From: Lentzea terrae
GTDB taxonomy: Bacteria; Actinomycetota; Actinomycetes; Mycobacteriales; Pseudonocardiaceae
Reading direction: 5' to 3'
Assembly: GCF_003265345.1 (NCBI RefSeq)
Contig: NZ_QFWW01000029.1
Location: 199,961 to 263,960 of the forward strand
DNA: 64,000 nt
Notes under the pieces: model-generated
The model's input: only the letters and a program-made list of their open reading frames with translations
The model's database searches: none
What the model was told of the DNA's origin: nothing
In this document: piece by piece, positions 52,322-61,429 of the stretch
How positions within the stretch are numbered: the stretch's first letter is position 1
Layout: each line of letters begins with the position of its first letter
Program-made: the position numbers and the translations under genes

Positions 52322-53068
52322 GTGAAGTTCGATTTGAACGGACGGACGGCGCTGGTGACCGGTGCCGCGACGGAGATCGGCACGGCCGTCGGGGAAGCGC
52401 TGCTGCGAGCCGGGGCCGCGGTCGTGGCGCACGACCGCGACGCGGTCGCGGTCGGTCTCGTCGTCGACGGGCTCAGCGCACGCGTGGACGGCGCCGAGGT
52501 CAGCGGAGTCGCCGCCGACCTCGGCACGGCGGCGGGTGCGGCGGCCCTCGTCCAGGCCGTGCCGTACGCGGACGTCCTGGTCAACAACGTGGCACCGGCG
52601 TCGGGGACGTCGATCCTGAACGTGGACGAGGCGGAGTGGCGTGACTTCTTCGAGGCGTCCGTGCTCTCGAACGTCCGGCTGGCCAGGCACTACCTGCCGA
52701 GGATGGTGGCCTCCGGGCGCGGTCGCGTGGTGTTCGTGAGTGCCGGGCCGCTGGTGCAGACGTCGATCCAGACGGTGCACCAGGGCGTGGTGACGCTGGC
52801 GCAGCTCGCCCTCACCAGGGGTCTGGCGCAGTCCGTGGCCGGCACCGGGGTCACGGTCAACACGGTGCTGCCGGGCGCGACCCACCCTCCCGTCGGCGAC
52901 GTGCCGGCGCCGCCCGCGTGGCCCACGGCGCCGGGGATGCACGGCCGGCCGATCTCGCCGGACGAGGTCGCGAACCTGGTGCTGTACGCGGTGTCCGACT
53001 ACGCGGCCGCCACGACGGGTGCCGCGCTGCGGGTGGACGGAGGTGCCGTGCCCTTTCTGGTGCCTTAG
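52322..53068 (+). CDS. SDR-fold protein with a degenerate active site
   Basis: A 248-residue SDR-like protein. It starts FDLNGRTALVTGAATEIG, has NNVAPASG, and ends with TGAALRVDGGAV. Where an active SDR has YxxxK, this one reads TVHQGVVTLAQ, so the catalytic Tyr and Lys are missing. It may have lost redox activity and act as a cyclase partner or a structural protein. GTG 52322 is chosen because it leads directly into the Rossmann strand. It lies 65 bases after the exporter gene and ends over the convergent SnoaL-like gene. Confidence 0.75.
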   Translation: MKFDLNGRTALVTGAATEIGTAVGEALLRAGAAVVAHDRDAVAVGLVVDGLSARVDGAEVSGVAADLGTAAGAAALVQAVPYADVLVNNVAPASGTSILNVDEAEWRDFFEASVLSNVRLARHYLPRMVASGRGRVVFVSAGPLVQTSIQTVHQGVVTLAQLALTRGLAQSVAGTGVTVNTVLPGATHPPVGDVPAPPAWPTAPGMHGRPISPDEVANLVLYAVSDYAAATTGAALRVDGGAVPFLVP

Positions 53069-53478
53069 CTCTCCAGGTCACGGAGCAGAGCCGCGCGGTC
53101 GACCATCGGCCAGACCTCCCGGATCCGTCCGTCCGCCACCCGGTAGAAGACGTGCGCCCGTTCGGTCAGCCTCCTGCCGGTCGGCTCGTGCCCGGCGAAG
53201 GGGCCGGCGTGAATTCCCGACGTGGCTCCGCGCACCGCGACGCAGTCGTCCTGAACGAGCACCTGTTCCACTTCGAAGTGGAGGTCGTCGAATGCCGAGT
53301 GCAACGTTTGCCAGATCTTCTTGAGCAGATCTGCACCGTTGCCGCCATAAGGGACATAGTGGACCAGCGCATCCGGAGCGACTAGTTCATCGATTGTCCT
53401 CGAATATTCCTCCCGATCGAGCACACCGCGATAGAAGTGCTCGATCAGATCGACGCTGAGCTGCGATGATGTTTTCAT
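53065..53478 (-). CDS. SnoaL-like cyclase
   Basis: A 137-residue NTF2-fold protein: VDLIEHFYRGVLDREEYSRT, then DELVAPDALVHYV, then PTGRRLTERAHVFYRVADGR, then IREVWPMVD. It is a close relative of the N-terminal part of the SnoaL-methyltransferase at 37457. Members close rings or act as hydratases in aromatic polyketide pathways. ATG 53478 is preferred; GTG 53484 is possible. It is divergent from the glycosyltransferase gene, with a SARP-type repeat in the gap. Confidence 0.85.
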   Translation of the reverse strand: MKTSSQLSVDLIEHFYRGVLDREEYSRTIDELVAPDALVHYVPYGGNGADLLKKIWQTLHSAFDDLHFEVEQVLVQDDCVAVRGATSGIHAGPFAGHEPTGRRLTERAHVFYRVADGRIREVWPMVDRAALLRDLES

Positions 53479-53543
53479 GACCACCCCATAAAAGAAGACC
53501 GCGACCAGCGACGGCGACCATACGCGGCAGATCTACAGGAGCT

Positions 53544-53572
53544 CTGAAGATTCACTGAGGGTCACGTTGTGA
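53544..53572 (+). promoter_or_regulatory. SARP-type direct repeats, right copy
   Basis: CTGAAGA, CTGAGGG and the weaker GTTGTGA stand 11 bases apart in the 237-base gap between the SnoaL-like and glycosyltransferase genes. The first 22 bases match the left copy (41852-41873) at 20 positions. Divergent placement would allow both sub-operons to respond to the SARP at 58830. Confidence 0.6.
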
Positions 53573-53593
53573 TTCAAGTCACACACGATCAGG

Positions 53594-53624
53594 TTGCTTT
53601 GCTGCACCGCTCGATGGGTAGCGT
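53594..53624 (+). promoter_or_regulatory. Possible promoter of the glycosyltransferase operon
   Basis: TTGCTT (53594-53599) and TAGCGT (53619-53624) are spaced 19 bases. The -10 element fits the actinomycete TAGnnT pattern. The wide spacing suits activator-dependent promoters. Starts about 90 bases before the glycosyltransferase gene. Confidence 0.35.
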
Positions 53625-53715
53625 GGAAAGCGCTGAGTCGATCCGGCGAAGAAATCACCGGAATCGTACATCCCAGTCTTTCCGGGGTTTTTACCACCAG
53701 TTGAACGGAGCCACT

Positions 53716-54996
53716 ATGCGCGTCCTCTTGGCGATCATGCCCTCGCCGACGCACCTGCACCCGTACGTTCCGCTGGCGTGGGCACTGCAGGGCGCCGGGC
53801 ACGAGGTCCGCGTCGCGAGCTACCCCGACATGACCGGCACGATCACCGACGCCGGCCTGCTCGCGGTCGGCCTCGGCGATCCCGTCGACCTCGGCGAGTC
53901 CGTGCGCGGGTGCGCCGCCGACGAACGGCTCGACGCGATCATCGACCCGCTGGCGGAGGGGTCCGACGATCCCGGCCTCTGGAAGCTCATCCGGCTGTAC
54001 CTGATGTCGCCGTTCTGGCTGCACTACGCCGCGGAACCGGCCGAGGGCACCCGGCGGATCACCGACGACCTGGTCGACTTCACCCGGAGCTGGCAGCCGG
54101 ACCTGGTGGTGTGGGACCCGATGTTCTTCCCCGCGGCGATCGCGGCCCGCGCGACCGGGGCCGCGCACGTGCGCATGCTCTGGGGCCCCGACTACTTCGC
54201 GTGGACGCGGCAGGCCTACCGCGCGGCGCTCGCCTCCCCCGAGTCCACTGTGGACGAGGATCTGATGGTGGAGCTGATGGCGCCCGTGCTCGCCAGGTAC
54301 GACCTCGAGTTCGGCGAGGACCTGCTGGTGGGCCAGTACACCGTGGACCCGATGCCCGCCTCCATGCGGTTGCCCGTCGACCTCGACTACATCCCGGTGC
54401 GGCGGGTGCCGTTCACCGGTGTCGGCGCACTGCCCGACTGGCTGCGGGAACCGGTGAAGCGCCCGCGCGTGTGCCTGTCCCTCGGCGTCAGCACCCGGCA
54501 GCACTTCGACAAGAACCGCGGCCTGCCGATGGCCGACCTGCTCGACATGGTCGCCGACCTCGACGTCGAGCTCGTCGCCACGCTCAACGCCGACCAGCTC
54601 GCCGCCGTGACGAGCGTGCCGGACAACGTCCGCCTGATCGACTACGTGCCGCTCAACCTGCTGCTGCCCGCCTGTTCGGCGATCATCCACCACGGCGGCG
54701 GGGGCACGTTCGCCGCGGCGGCCGCGCACCAGGTCCCGCAGCTCGTGACCGCGCGGGCGTCCGGTCAGTCGATGGACGTGGCGAGGTTCGTCGAGCAGCG
54801 CGGCGCCGGGCTGATCGGCCCGGACATCGACAGCCCGCAGTTCTCCGCCGACGTCGTCAAGGAGAAGCTCGTGCGCATTCTCGCCGAACCCTCGTTCCGG
54901 GAAGGTGCCGCCGCGCTGCACGCCGAGATGGCCGCCATGCCCAGCCCGCACGACCTCGTCGGCCGCCTGGAGCGGCTCGCGGCGCGAACACACTGA
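53716..54996 (+). CDS. Sugar-transferring glycosyltransferase (GT1 family)
   Basis: A 426-residue GT-B enzyme. N-terminal acceptor side: MRVLLAIMPSPTHLHPYVPL, then AWALQGAGHEVRVASYP. Donor side: SAIIHHGGGGTFAAAAAHQVPQ, the HxGGGG nucleotide-sugar motif of antibiotic glycosyltransferases. It would attach the deoxysugar made by the following genes to the aromatic nucleus. ATG 53716 is preceded by GGAG. No separate activator protein gene is adjacent. Confidence 0.9.
   Translation: MRVLLAIMPSPTHLHPYVPLAWALQGAGHEVRVASYPDMTGTITDAGLLAVGLGDPVDLGESVRGCAADERLDAIIDPLAEGSDDPGLWKLIRLYLMSPFWLHYAAEPAEGTRRITDDLVDFTRSWQPDLVVWDPMFFPAAIAARATGAAHVRMLWGPDYFAWTRQAYRAALASPESTVDEDLMVELMAPVLARYDLEFGEDLLVGQYTVDPMPASMRLPVDLDYIPVRRVPFTGVGALPDWLREPVKRPRVCLSLGVSTRQHFDKNRGLPMADLLDMVADLDVELVATLNADQLAAVTSVPDNVRLIDYVPLNLLLPACSAIIHHGGGGTFAAAAAHQVPQLVTARASGQSMDVARFVEQRGAGLIGPDIDSPQFSADVVKEKLVRILAEPSFREGAAALHAEMAAMPSPHDLVGRLERLAARTH
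54243..54255. repeat. Copy of the 13-bp palindrome GTCCACTGTGGAC
   Basis: Inside the glycosyltransferase gene, read as S-T-V-D. Same 13-mer as at 500, 978 (central A) and 27765. Confidence 0.6.
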
Positions 54997-55019
54997 CCCG
55001 ACGAGGAACTGGGGCTGAC

Positions 55020-55843
<824 letters not shown>

Positions 55844-55847
<4 letters not shown>

Positions 55848-57181
55848 CGTCCCAGCGCTTCGAGGACATCGCCGGGTTCCACGCGTGGTTCGCGGACCGG
55901 TTGCGGGACAACGACCACGAGATCACGCCGATCGCGCTCGACGCCGTCGGCGGCTGGCGGACCGACCCGGTCAGCGGCGACATCGGGCACGACAGCGGGA
56001 AGTTCTTCTCCGTGCGCGGCCTGGAGGTCAGCACCGACCACCGCAGCACCGGGACCTGGTCGCAACCCATCATCGTGCAGCCGGAGATCGGCATCCTCGG
56101 CGTCGTCATCCGGGTCGTCGACGGTGTCGTGCACTGCCTGATGCAGGCGAAGATGGAGCCGGGCAACGTCAACGTGCTGCAGCTGTCGCCGACGGTGCAG
56201 GCGACCAGGAGCAACTACACGCGCGTCCACCGCGGCAAGCCCGTGCCGCACCTGGAGCACTTCCTCGCGCCGCGGCAGGGCCGGACGGTGTTCGACGCGC
56301 TGCAGTCCGAGCAGGGGTCGTGGTTCCTGCACAAGCGCAACCGCAACATGATCGTCGAGGTGCACGAGGACCTGCCGGAGCACGAGGACTTCTGCTGGCT
56401 GCGCCTGGACCAGGTCACCGACCTGCTGCGGGAACCGAACCTGGTGAACATGGACGCGCGGACCGTGCTCTCCGGCCTGCCGTTCTTCTTCGCGCAGCGG
56501 GAGGACGACGCGGGAGCGCTGCACCCGTTCGAGCACCTGCTGAGCTGGTTCACCGAGACCAAGGCCCGCTTCGAGCTGTCCCGCCGGCTGGTGCCGCTCG
56601 CCTCGCTGCCCGGCTGGCACCGCGGCGACGGCGTGATCACGCACGCGGACGGCCGGTACTTCACGGTGATCGGCGTGTCCGTGCGGACGAGCAACCGCGA
56701 GGTGGGCAGCTGGGCCCAGCCGATGTTCCGCCCGGTCGGGCGCGGGCTGATCGCGTTCCTGGGCAGGCACGTCGGTGGTGTGTTCCACGTGCTGGTGCAC
56801 GCGCGCACCGAGGCGGGGACGCACGACGTCGTCGAGATGGGCCCGACGATCGCGTGCATCCCGGAGAACTACGCGGGACTTGGCCCGCACGAACGGCCGC
56901 GCTTCCTCGACGCCGTCGACTGGGACGCGCCCGCGCGCCGGCATCTCGTCGACGTCGTGCACTCCGAGGAGGGCGGCCGCTTCTTCCACGCCGAGAACCG
57001 GTACGTCCTCGCCGACGTCGGTGAGGACTTCCCGCTCGACGTGCCGGACGACTACTGCTGGATGACTCCCGAGCAGCTCACCCGGTTCGTCAGGTTCGGC
57101 AACCACGTCAACGTCGCCGCCCGTTGCCTGCTGAGCTGCCTCGTCGGTGAGACGGCGCGGCTGCAGGTCATCGGCTCGTAA
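55844..57181 (+). CDS. NDP-hexose 2,3-dehydratase
   Basis: A 445-residue protein with two similar halves (SGKFFSVRGLEVSTDHRSTG, then TWSQPI; and DGRYFTVIGVSVRTSNREVG, then SWAQPM), typical of EvaA/TylX3-type enzymes. It removes the 2-hydroxyl from NDP-4-keto-6-deoxyglucose, the committed step to 2,6-dideoxysugars. It is coupled to the thymidylyltransferase gene and followed by epimerase and ketoreductase genes. Confidence 0.9.
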
Positions 57182-57193
57182 GGGGAACCGGTC

Positions 57194-57778
57194 ATGAGCA
57201 CTGAGATCACCGAGATGTCCGTGCGCGACGCGTACCGGATCGTGCCGGCGGCGCTGTCCGATCGGCGGGGCAGCTTCTTCGAGGCGTGGCGGCTCAGCGA
57301 CCTCGAAGCCCGCATCGGGCACGCGTTCGGCGTCGCGCAGGTCAACTACTCGACGTCGAAGCGGAACACGTTGCGCGGCATCCACGGTACGACCGTGCCG
57401 CCGGGACAGGCGAAGCTCGTCACGTGCGTGCGCGGCGCCGCGTTGGACGTCGTGGTCGACCTGCGGGTCGGTTCGCCGACGTTCGGGCAGTTCGACACGA
57501 CGCTGCAGGAGGCCGGTTCCGGCATCGGCGTGTACCTCGCGGACGGACTGGGCCACGCCTTCCTCGCGCTGACCGACGACACCTGCATGAACTACCTGTG
57601 CTCGCAGGAGTACGTGCCCGGCACGATGATCGACATCCAGGCGCTCGACCCCGACCTCGGCATCCCGTGGCCGCTCGACGGGCCGCCGATCATGTCGGAC
57701 AAGGACGCCGCGGCGCCCACCCTGGCGCGAGCGGTGGAACTCGGGGTCCTGCCGTCGTTCCAGGCGGTGACGGCGTGA
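57194..57778 (+). CDS. dTDP-4-keto-6-deoxysugar 3,5- or 5-epimerase
   Basis: A 194-residue cupin-fold epimerase of the RmlC/EvaD family. SDRRGSFFEAW, NTLRGIHG with the catalytic His, VVVDLRVGSPTFG and GHAFLAL are family motifs. Epimerisation at C5 (and C3) would yield an L-sugar. It overlaps the next gene in GTGA. Confidence 0.85.
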   Translation: MSTEITEMSVRDAYRIVPAALSDRRGSFFEAWRLSDLEARIGHAFGVAQVNYSTSKRNTLRGIHGTTVPPGQAKLVTCVRGAALDVVVDLRVGSPTFGQFDTTLQEAGSGIGVYLADGLGHAFLALTDDTCMNYLCSQEYVPGTMIDIQALDPDLGIPWPLDGPPIMSDKDAAAPTLARAVELGVLPSFQAVTA

Positions 57779-58797
57779 GCGGGCCCGTGCGGTTCGGCGT
57801 GCTCGGCTGCGCGGACATCGCGTGGCGGCGCACGATGCCGGCGATCGAGTCCGCGCCCGGTGCGGAGCTGGTCGCGGTGGCGAGCCGGGACGCGGCCAAG
57901 GCGAAGGTGTTCGCCACCCGGTTCGGCTGCGCGGCGGTGGCCGGGTACGAGTCGTTGCTGGCACGGGAAGACGTCGACGCGGTCTACGTGCCGCTGCCCG
58001 CCGTGCTGCACGCCCCGTGGGTCGAACGGGCGCTGCTCGCGGGCAAGCACGTGCTCGTGGAGAAGCCGCTCAGCACGTCCGCCGCGGCGACCGGGGCGCT
58101 GCTGCGGCTGGCGCGCGACCGCGGGCTCCAGCTGATGGAGAACTTCATGTTCCTGCACCACTCGCAGCACCGCCGCGTCGCCGCGCTGCTCGCGTCCGGT
58201 GCGATCGGCGAGCTGCGGTCGTTCTCCAGCGACTTCACCATTCCGCCCAAGCCGGCCCACGACATCCGGTATCAGCGCGACGTCGGCGGCGGGGCCCTGC
58301 TGGACTTCGGCGTGTATCCGGTTCGTGCCGCTCTTCACTATTTGGGTGATAGCGAGCTCGATGTCGTCGGCGCCCTTTTGCACGAGGAACCGGAACTCGA
58401 CGTCATGCTCAGCGGCGATGTGCTGCTCACCACTTCCAAAGGCGTCAGCGCTCATCTGCGATTCGGTATGCGGCACTCGTACCGCACCGGTGTCGAATTC
58501 GTCGGCAGCACCGGGCGAATGACTCTCGACCGCGCGTTCACACCGCCCGACGAGCATCGGCCGACCGTGCGGATCGAGCGTCAGGACCAGCGGGAAGAGC
58601 TGGTGTTCGACGCCGACCGGCAGTTCGTGAACGCGGTGCGCGCTTTCACCGACGCGGTCAACGGTGAGGCCGGGCTCAATGCGTGGAACGACCTCTCATT
58701 GCGCCAGGCGCGACTGGTGGACCAGGTCCTCGAGAAGGCCGTGGTCGTTCACCTTTCAAACAACGATGTCCTTGTCGATGACATCAGCCACCACTAG
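57775..58797 (+). CDS. NDP-hexose 3-ketoreductase (Gfo/Idh/MocA family)
   Basis: A 340-residue NAD(P)H-dependent reductase. The Rossmann part starts FGVLGCADIAWRRTMPAIE, then the EKP motif LVEKPLSTSAAATG; the C-terminal part has GGGALLDFGVYPV. In deoxysugar operons this enzyme reduces the 3-keto group after the 2,3-dehydratase, setting C3. The last third uses more A/T-ending codons (tat ttg ggt gat) than its neighbours. Confidence 0.9.
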   Translation: MSGPVRFGVLGCADIAWRRTMPAIESAPGAELVAVASRDAAKAKVFATRFGCAAVAGYESLLAREDVDAVYVPLPAVLHAPWVERALLAGKHVLVEKPLSTSAAATGALLRLARDRGLQLMENFMFLHHSQHRRVAALLASGAIGELRSFSSDFTIPPKPAHDIRYQRDVGGGALLDFGVYPVRAALHYLGDSELDVVGALLHEEPELDVMLSGDVLLTTSKGVSAHLRFGMRHSYRTGVEFVGSTGRMTLDRAFTPPDEHRPTVRIERQDQREELVFDADRQFVNAVRAFTDAVNGEAGLNAWNDLSLRQARLVDQVLEKAVVVHLSNNDVLVDDISHH

Positions 58798-58829
58798 GGT
58801 CGTCATGAGGAAAAGCTTGGGGGAGCACC

Positions 58830-60629
58830 GTGCAATTCTTGCTGTTGGGGGATTTGGAAGTATTCGCGAACGGTGAGGGAACCCTCCTGCTCGCGCCCAA
58901 GTTGCGCGCAATACTTACGTTGCTGCTCGTGGCCGGCGGCAGGACCGTGCCCATTCACGCGTTCGTGGACGAACTGTGGGCCAGCCGCCCGCCCGCCACC
59001 GTGATGGCGACCATGCAGACGTACATCTACCAGCTGCGGAAGATCTTCAACGCCGACACGGGCCTCACCGGGGCCGCGATCACGACGACGTCGTCGGGCT
59101 ACGCCCTGGAGATCTCCCCCGACCAGGTGGACGTGCACGTCTTCGAACGCAGGCTGGCGGAGGGCCGGACCGCGCTGGCAGCCGGCGCGTACCGGTCGGC
59201 GGCCGAGCACCTGGACGCCGCGCTGGCGGTGTGGCGGTCCTCGCCGCTCGCGAACGTGCCGAAGGGGCCGTACCTGGAGGCGTACGCGACCCGGTTGACG
59301 GAAGCCCGGGCACAGGCCGTGGAACTGCGGATCGAGGCGTACCTGCAGATGGGCCGGCACCGCGAGGTGGTGGCGGAGCTGAAGTCGTTGGCCGTCGAGA
59401 ACCCGTTGCACGAGGGGTTCCAGACGAAGCTGATGACGGCGCTGCACCGGTGCGGGCGCAGGCACGAGGCTCTCGAGGTGTACGCCAGGCTGCGGCGCAC
59501 GATCTCCACGGAGCTGGGCCTCGAACCGTCCGCCGCGGCACAGGAAGTGCACCGCGCGCTGCTCACCGGCGAGTCGGAGCCCGCACCACCGATGGCCGCC
59601 GCACCCGTGGCGTGGCAACCGGCGCAGCTCCCACCGGACACCGCCGACTTCGCGGGCCGGCTCGCCGCCGTCGCCCAGGTCAGGGCCGAGCTCGACGGGC
59701 ACGGCCCCCGGACGGCGCCGCGGATCGTCGTCCTCACCGGCATGCCGGGCGTCGGCAAGACGGTGCTGGCCGTGCACACCGCGCACCTGCTCCGGCAGCG
59801 CTACCCCGACGGCCAGTTCTTCGCGAACCTCGGCAGGACCGCGGACGCCGGCGCCGTGCTGGAGTCGTTCCTGCACGGCATCGGCCTGACCGGCGACCAG
59901 GTGCCGGCCGACCTCGACGGCCGCAGCAGGCTGTTCCGCAGCTGGTGCGCGGACCGCGAGGTGCTGGTGGTGCTCGACGACGTGAGTTCCGCCCGCCAGG
60001 TCCGGGACCTCCTGCCGGGCGGCAACCGCTGCGGCGTCCTGCTGAGCAGCCGTGCGCCTTTGTACGGGCTGAGCGGCGCACGAACCGTCGAGCTCGGCCC
60101 CATGCCGGCGGAGGACGCGTTGGCGTTGCTGGAGACGATGACGGGCAGGCGCCTGGTCGGCGACGACCGCATCACCGCGCACCGCATCGTCGACCTCTGC
60201 GACCGCATCCCCGCGGCGGTGCGCGTGATCGGCGACAAGCTCGCCCTGTCCACCAGGCTCTCCCTGGACTCCGTCTTCCTGCAGCTGTCCACGCCGGAAG
60301 GCAAGCTCGCTCTGCTGGAGTCGAGCGGTTTCGACCTGCCGGCCACGCTCGGCGAGGCCTACTGGGCGCTCGACAGCTCCGTTCGGCACGCGCTGAACCT
60401 GTTGAGCACGAGGGCAAAGCCGTGCTTCAGCCGTGACGACGCCGCCGAACTGCTCTCGCTGTGCCCGGCCTACACCGAGGTGACCCTCAGCTCGTTGCTC
60501 GACGCCGGTTTCCTGCTGACCCACGAACGGGGCTTCCGCCTGCCCGGTCTCGTCCGCCTCATCGTGCACAACGAGTCCGGAATGGACGTACCGGCCCAGC
60601 GCGGCGCCCCCGAACCCTCAGGAGTGTGA
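58830..60629 (+). CDS. Pathway-specific SARP activator with NB-ARC domain
   Basis: A 599-residue regulator: winged-helix DNA-binding part (about 1-90, FLLLGDLEVFANGEGTLLLA, then LWASRPPATVMATMQTYIYQ), BTAD domain (about 95-245), NB-ARC ATPase with TGMPGVGKTVLA near residue 305 and a short C-terminal tail. GGGGGAG lies 4 bases before GTG 58830. It is the likely activator of the cluster; two direct-repeat sites with an 11-bp period, in two divergent gaps, are the best targets. Codons are GC-rich and no in-frame TTA was seen at the start. Confidence 0.9.
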   Translation: MQFLLLGDLEVFANGEGTLLLAPKLRAILTLLLVAGGRTVPIHAFVDELWASRPPATVMATMQTYIYQLRKIFNADTGLTGAAITTTSSGYALEISPDQVDVHVFERRLAEGRTALAAGAYRSAAEHLDAALAVWRSSPLANVPKGPYLEAYATRLTEARAQAVELRIEAYLQMGRHREVVAELKSLAVENPLHEGFQTKLMTALHRCGRRHEALEVYARLRRTISTELGLEPSAAAQEVHRALLTGESEPAPPMAAAPVAWQPAQLPPDTADFAGRLAAVAQVRAELDGHGPRTAPRIVVLTGMPGVGKTVLAVHTAHLLRQRYPDGQFFANLGRTADAGAVLESFLHGIGLTGDQVPADLDGRSRLFRSWCADREVLVVLDDVSSARQVRDLLPGGNRCGVLLSSRAPLYGLSGARTVELGPMPAEDALALLETMTGRRLVGDDRITAHRIVDLCDRIPAAVRVIGDKLALSTRLSLDSVFLQLSTPEGKLALLESSGFDLPATLGEAYWALDSSVRHALNLLSTRAKPCFSRDDAAELLSLCPAYTEVTLSSLLDAGFLLTHERGFRLPGLVRLIVHNESGMDVPAQRGAPEPSGV

Positions 60630-60630
60630 A

Positions 60631-61392
60631 ATGCCCAGCCTGACCGGAAAAACCGCACTGGTGACCGGCGCCTCACGCGGAATCGGCCGCGCGATCGCCC
60701 AGCGCCTGGCAGCCGAAGGCGCGCTCGTGGCGGTCCACTACGGCACGAACGACGCCGCAGCGAAGGAAACCACGGACAGCATCGAACGCGCAGGCGGCCG
60801 GGCAGTCGCGATCCGAGCCGACTTCGAGACCCCGGACGCCGTGGACGTCCTGTTCCAGGGCCTGGCGACACATCTCCCCGGCCCGCTGGACATCGTGGTG
60901 AACAACGCCGCGATTGGTCACTCCGGCTCGCTGGAAAGCGCCACCGAGGCAGACTTCGACCGCGTCTTCGCGGTGAACGTCCGTGCCCCGTTCTTCCTCC
61001 TCCAGCGGGCAGTCCCGCACATGCCCGACGGCGGCCGAGTCATCAACATCAGCTCGTCGGTGACCAGGATCGCCGTGTCGCACGAGCTCGTCTACGGCAT
61101 GACCAAGGGCGCGCTGGACATCATGGGCCGCACCTTGGCCTACACCCTCGGCAGGCGCGGCATCACCGTCAACTCGGTCGCCGCCGGCGTCACGGACACC
61201 GACATGATCGCGATGCTGAAGGCGATCCCCGAAGCCGTGGCGGGGATCAACGCCGCGACGGCGCTGGGCAGGATCGGCGAGCCCGCGGACATCGCCGGCA
61301 TCGTGGCGTTCCTGGCCTCCGACGACGCCCGCTGGGTGACGGGACACCTGGTGGACGCGACCGGCGGCATGAGCCTGGGCCTGCCCATCTAG
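60631..61392 (+). CDS. SDR ketoreductase
   Basis: A 253-residue classical SDR: TGASRGIGRAIAQRL, NNAAIGHSG, Ser in NISSSVTRIA and the active YGMTK. C-terminal VTGHLVDATGGMSLG. Unlike the SDR at 52322 the catalytic residues are intact. It could reduce a keto group of the polyketide nucleus or, less likely, complete the deoxysugar (4-keto reduction). AGGAG lies 7 bases before ATG 60631. Confidence 0.85.
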   Translation: MPSLTGKTALVTGASRGIGRAIAQRLAAEGALVAVHYGTNDAAAKETTDSIERAGGRAVAIRADFETPDAVDVLFQGLATHLPGPLDIVVNNAAIGHSGSLESATEADFDRVFAVNVRAPFFLLQRAVPHMPDGGRVINISSSVTRIAVSHELVYGMTKGALDIMGRTLAYTLGRRGITVNSVAAGVTDTDMIAMLKAIPEAVAGINAATALGRIGEPADIAGIVAFLASDDARWVTGHLVDATGGMSLGLPI

Positions 61393-61429
61393 GCTCGTGC
61401 CGCGACAGCTCCGGCGGCAGCGTCAGCAT

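Noticed and set aside
37457..53068. Assigning the cluster to lactonamycin or tetracenomycin itself
   Set aside because: The gene set is similar in type, but no direct comparison was possible, so only the likeness is stated.
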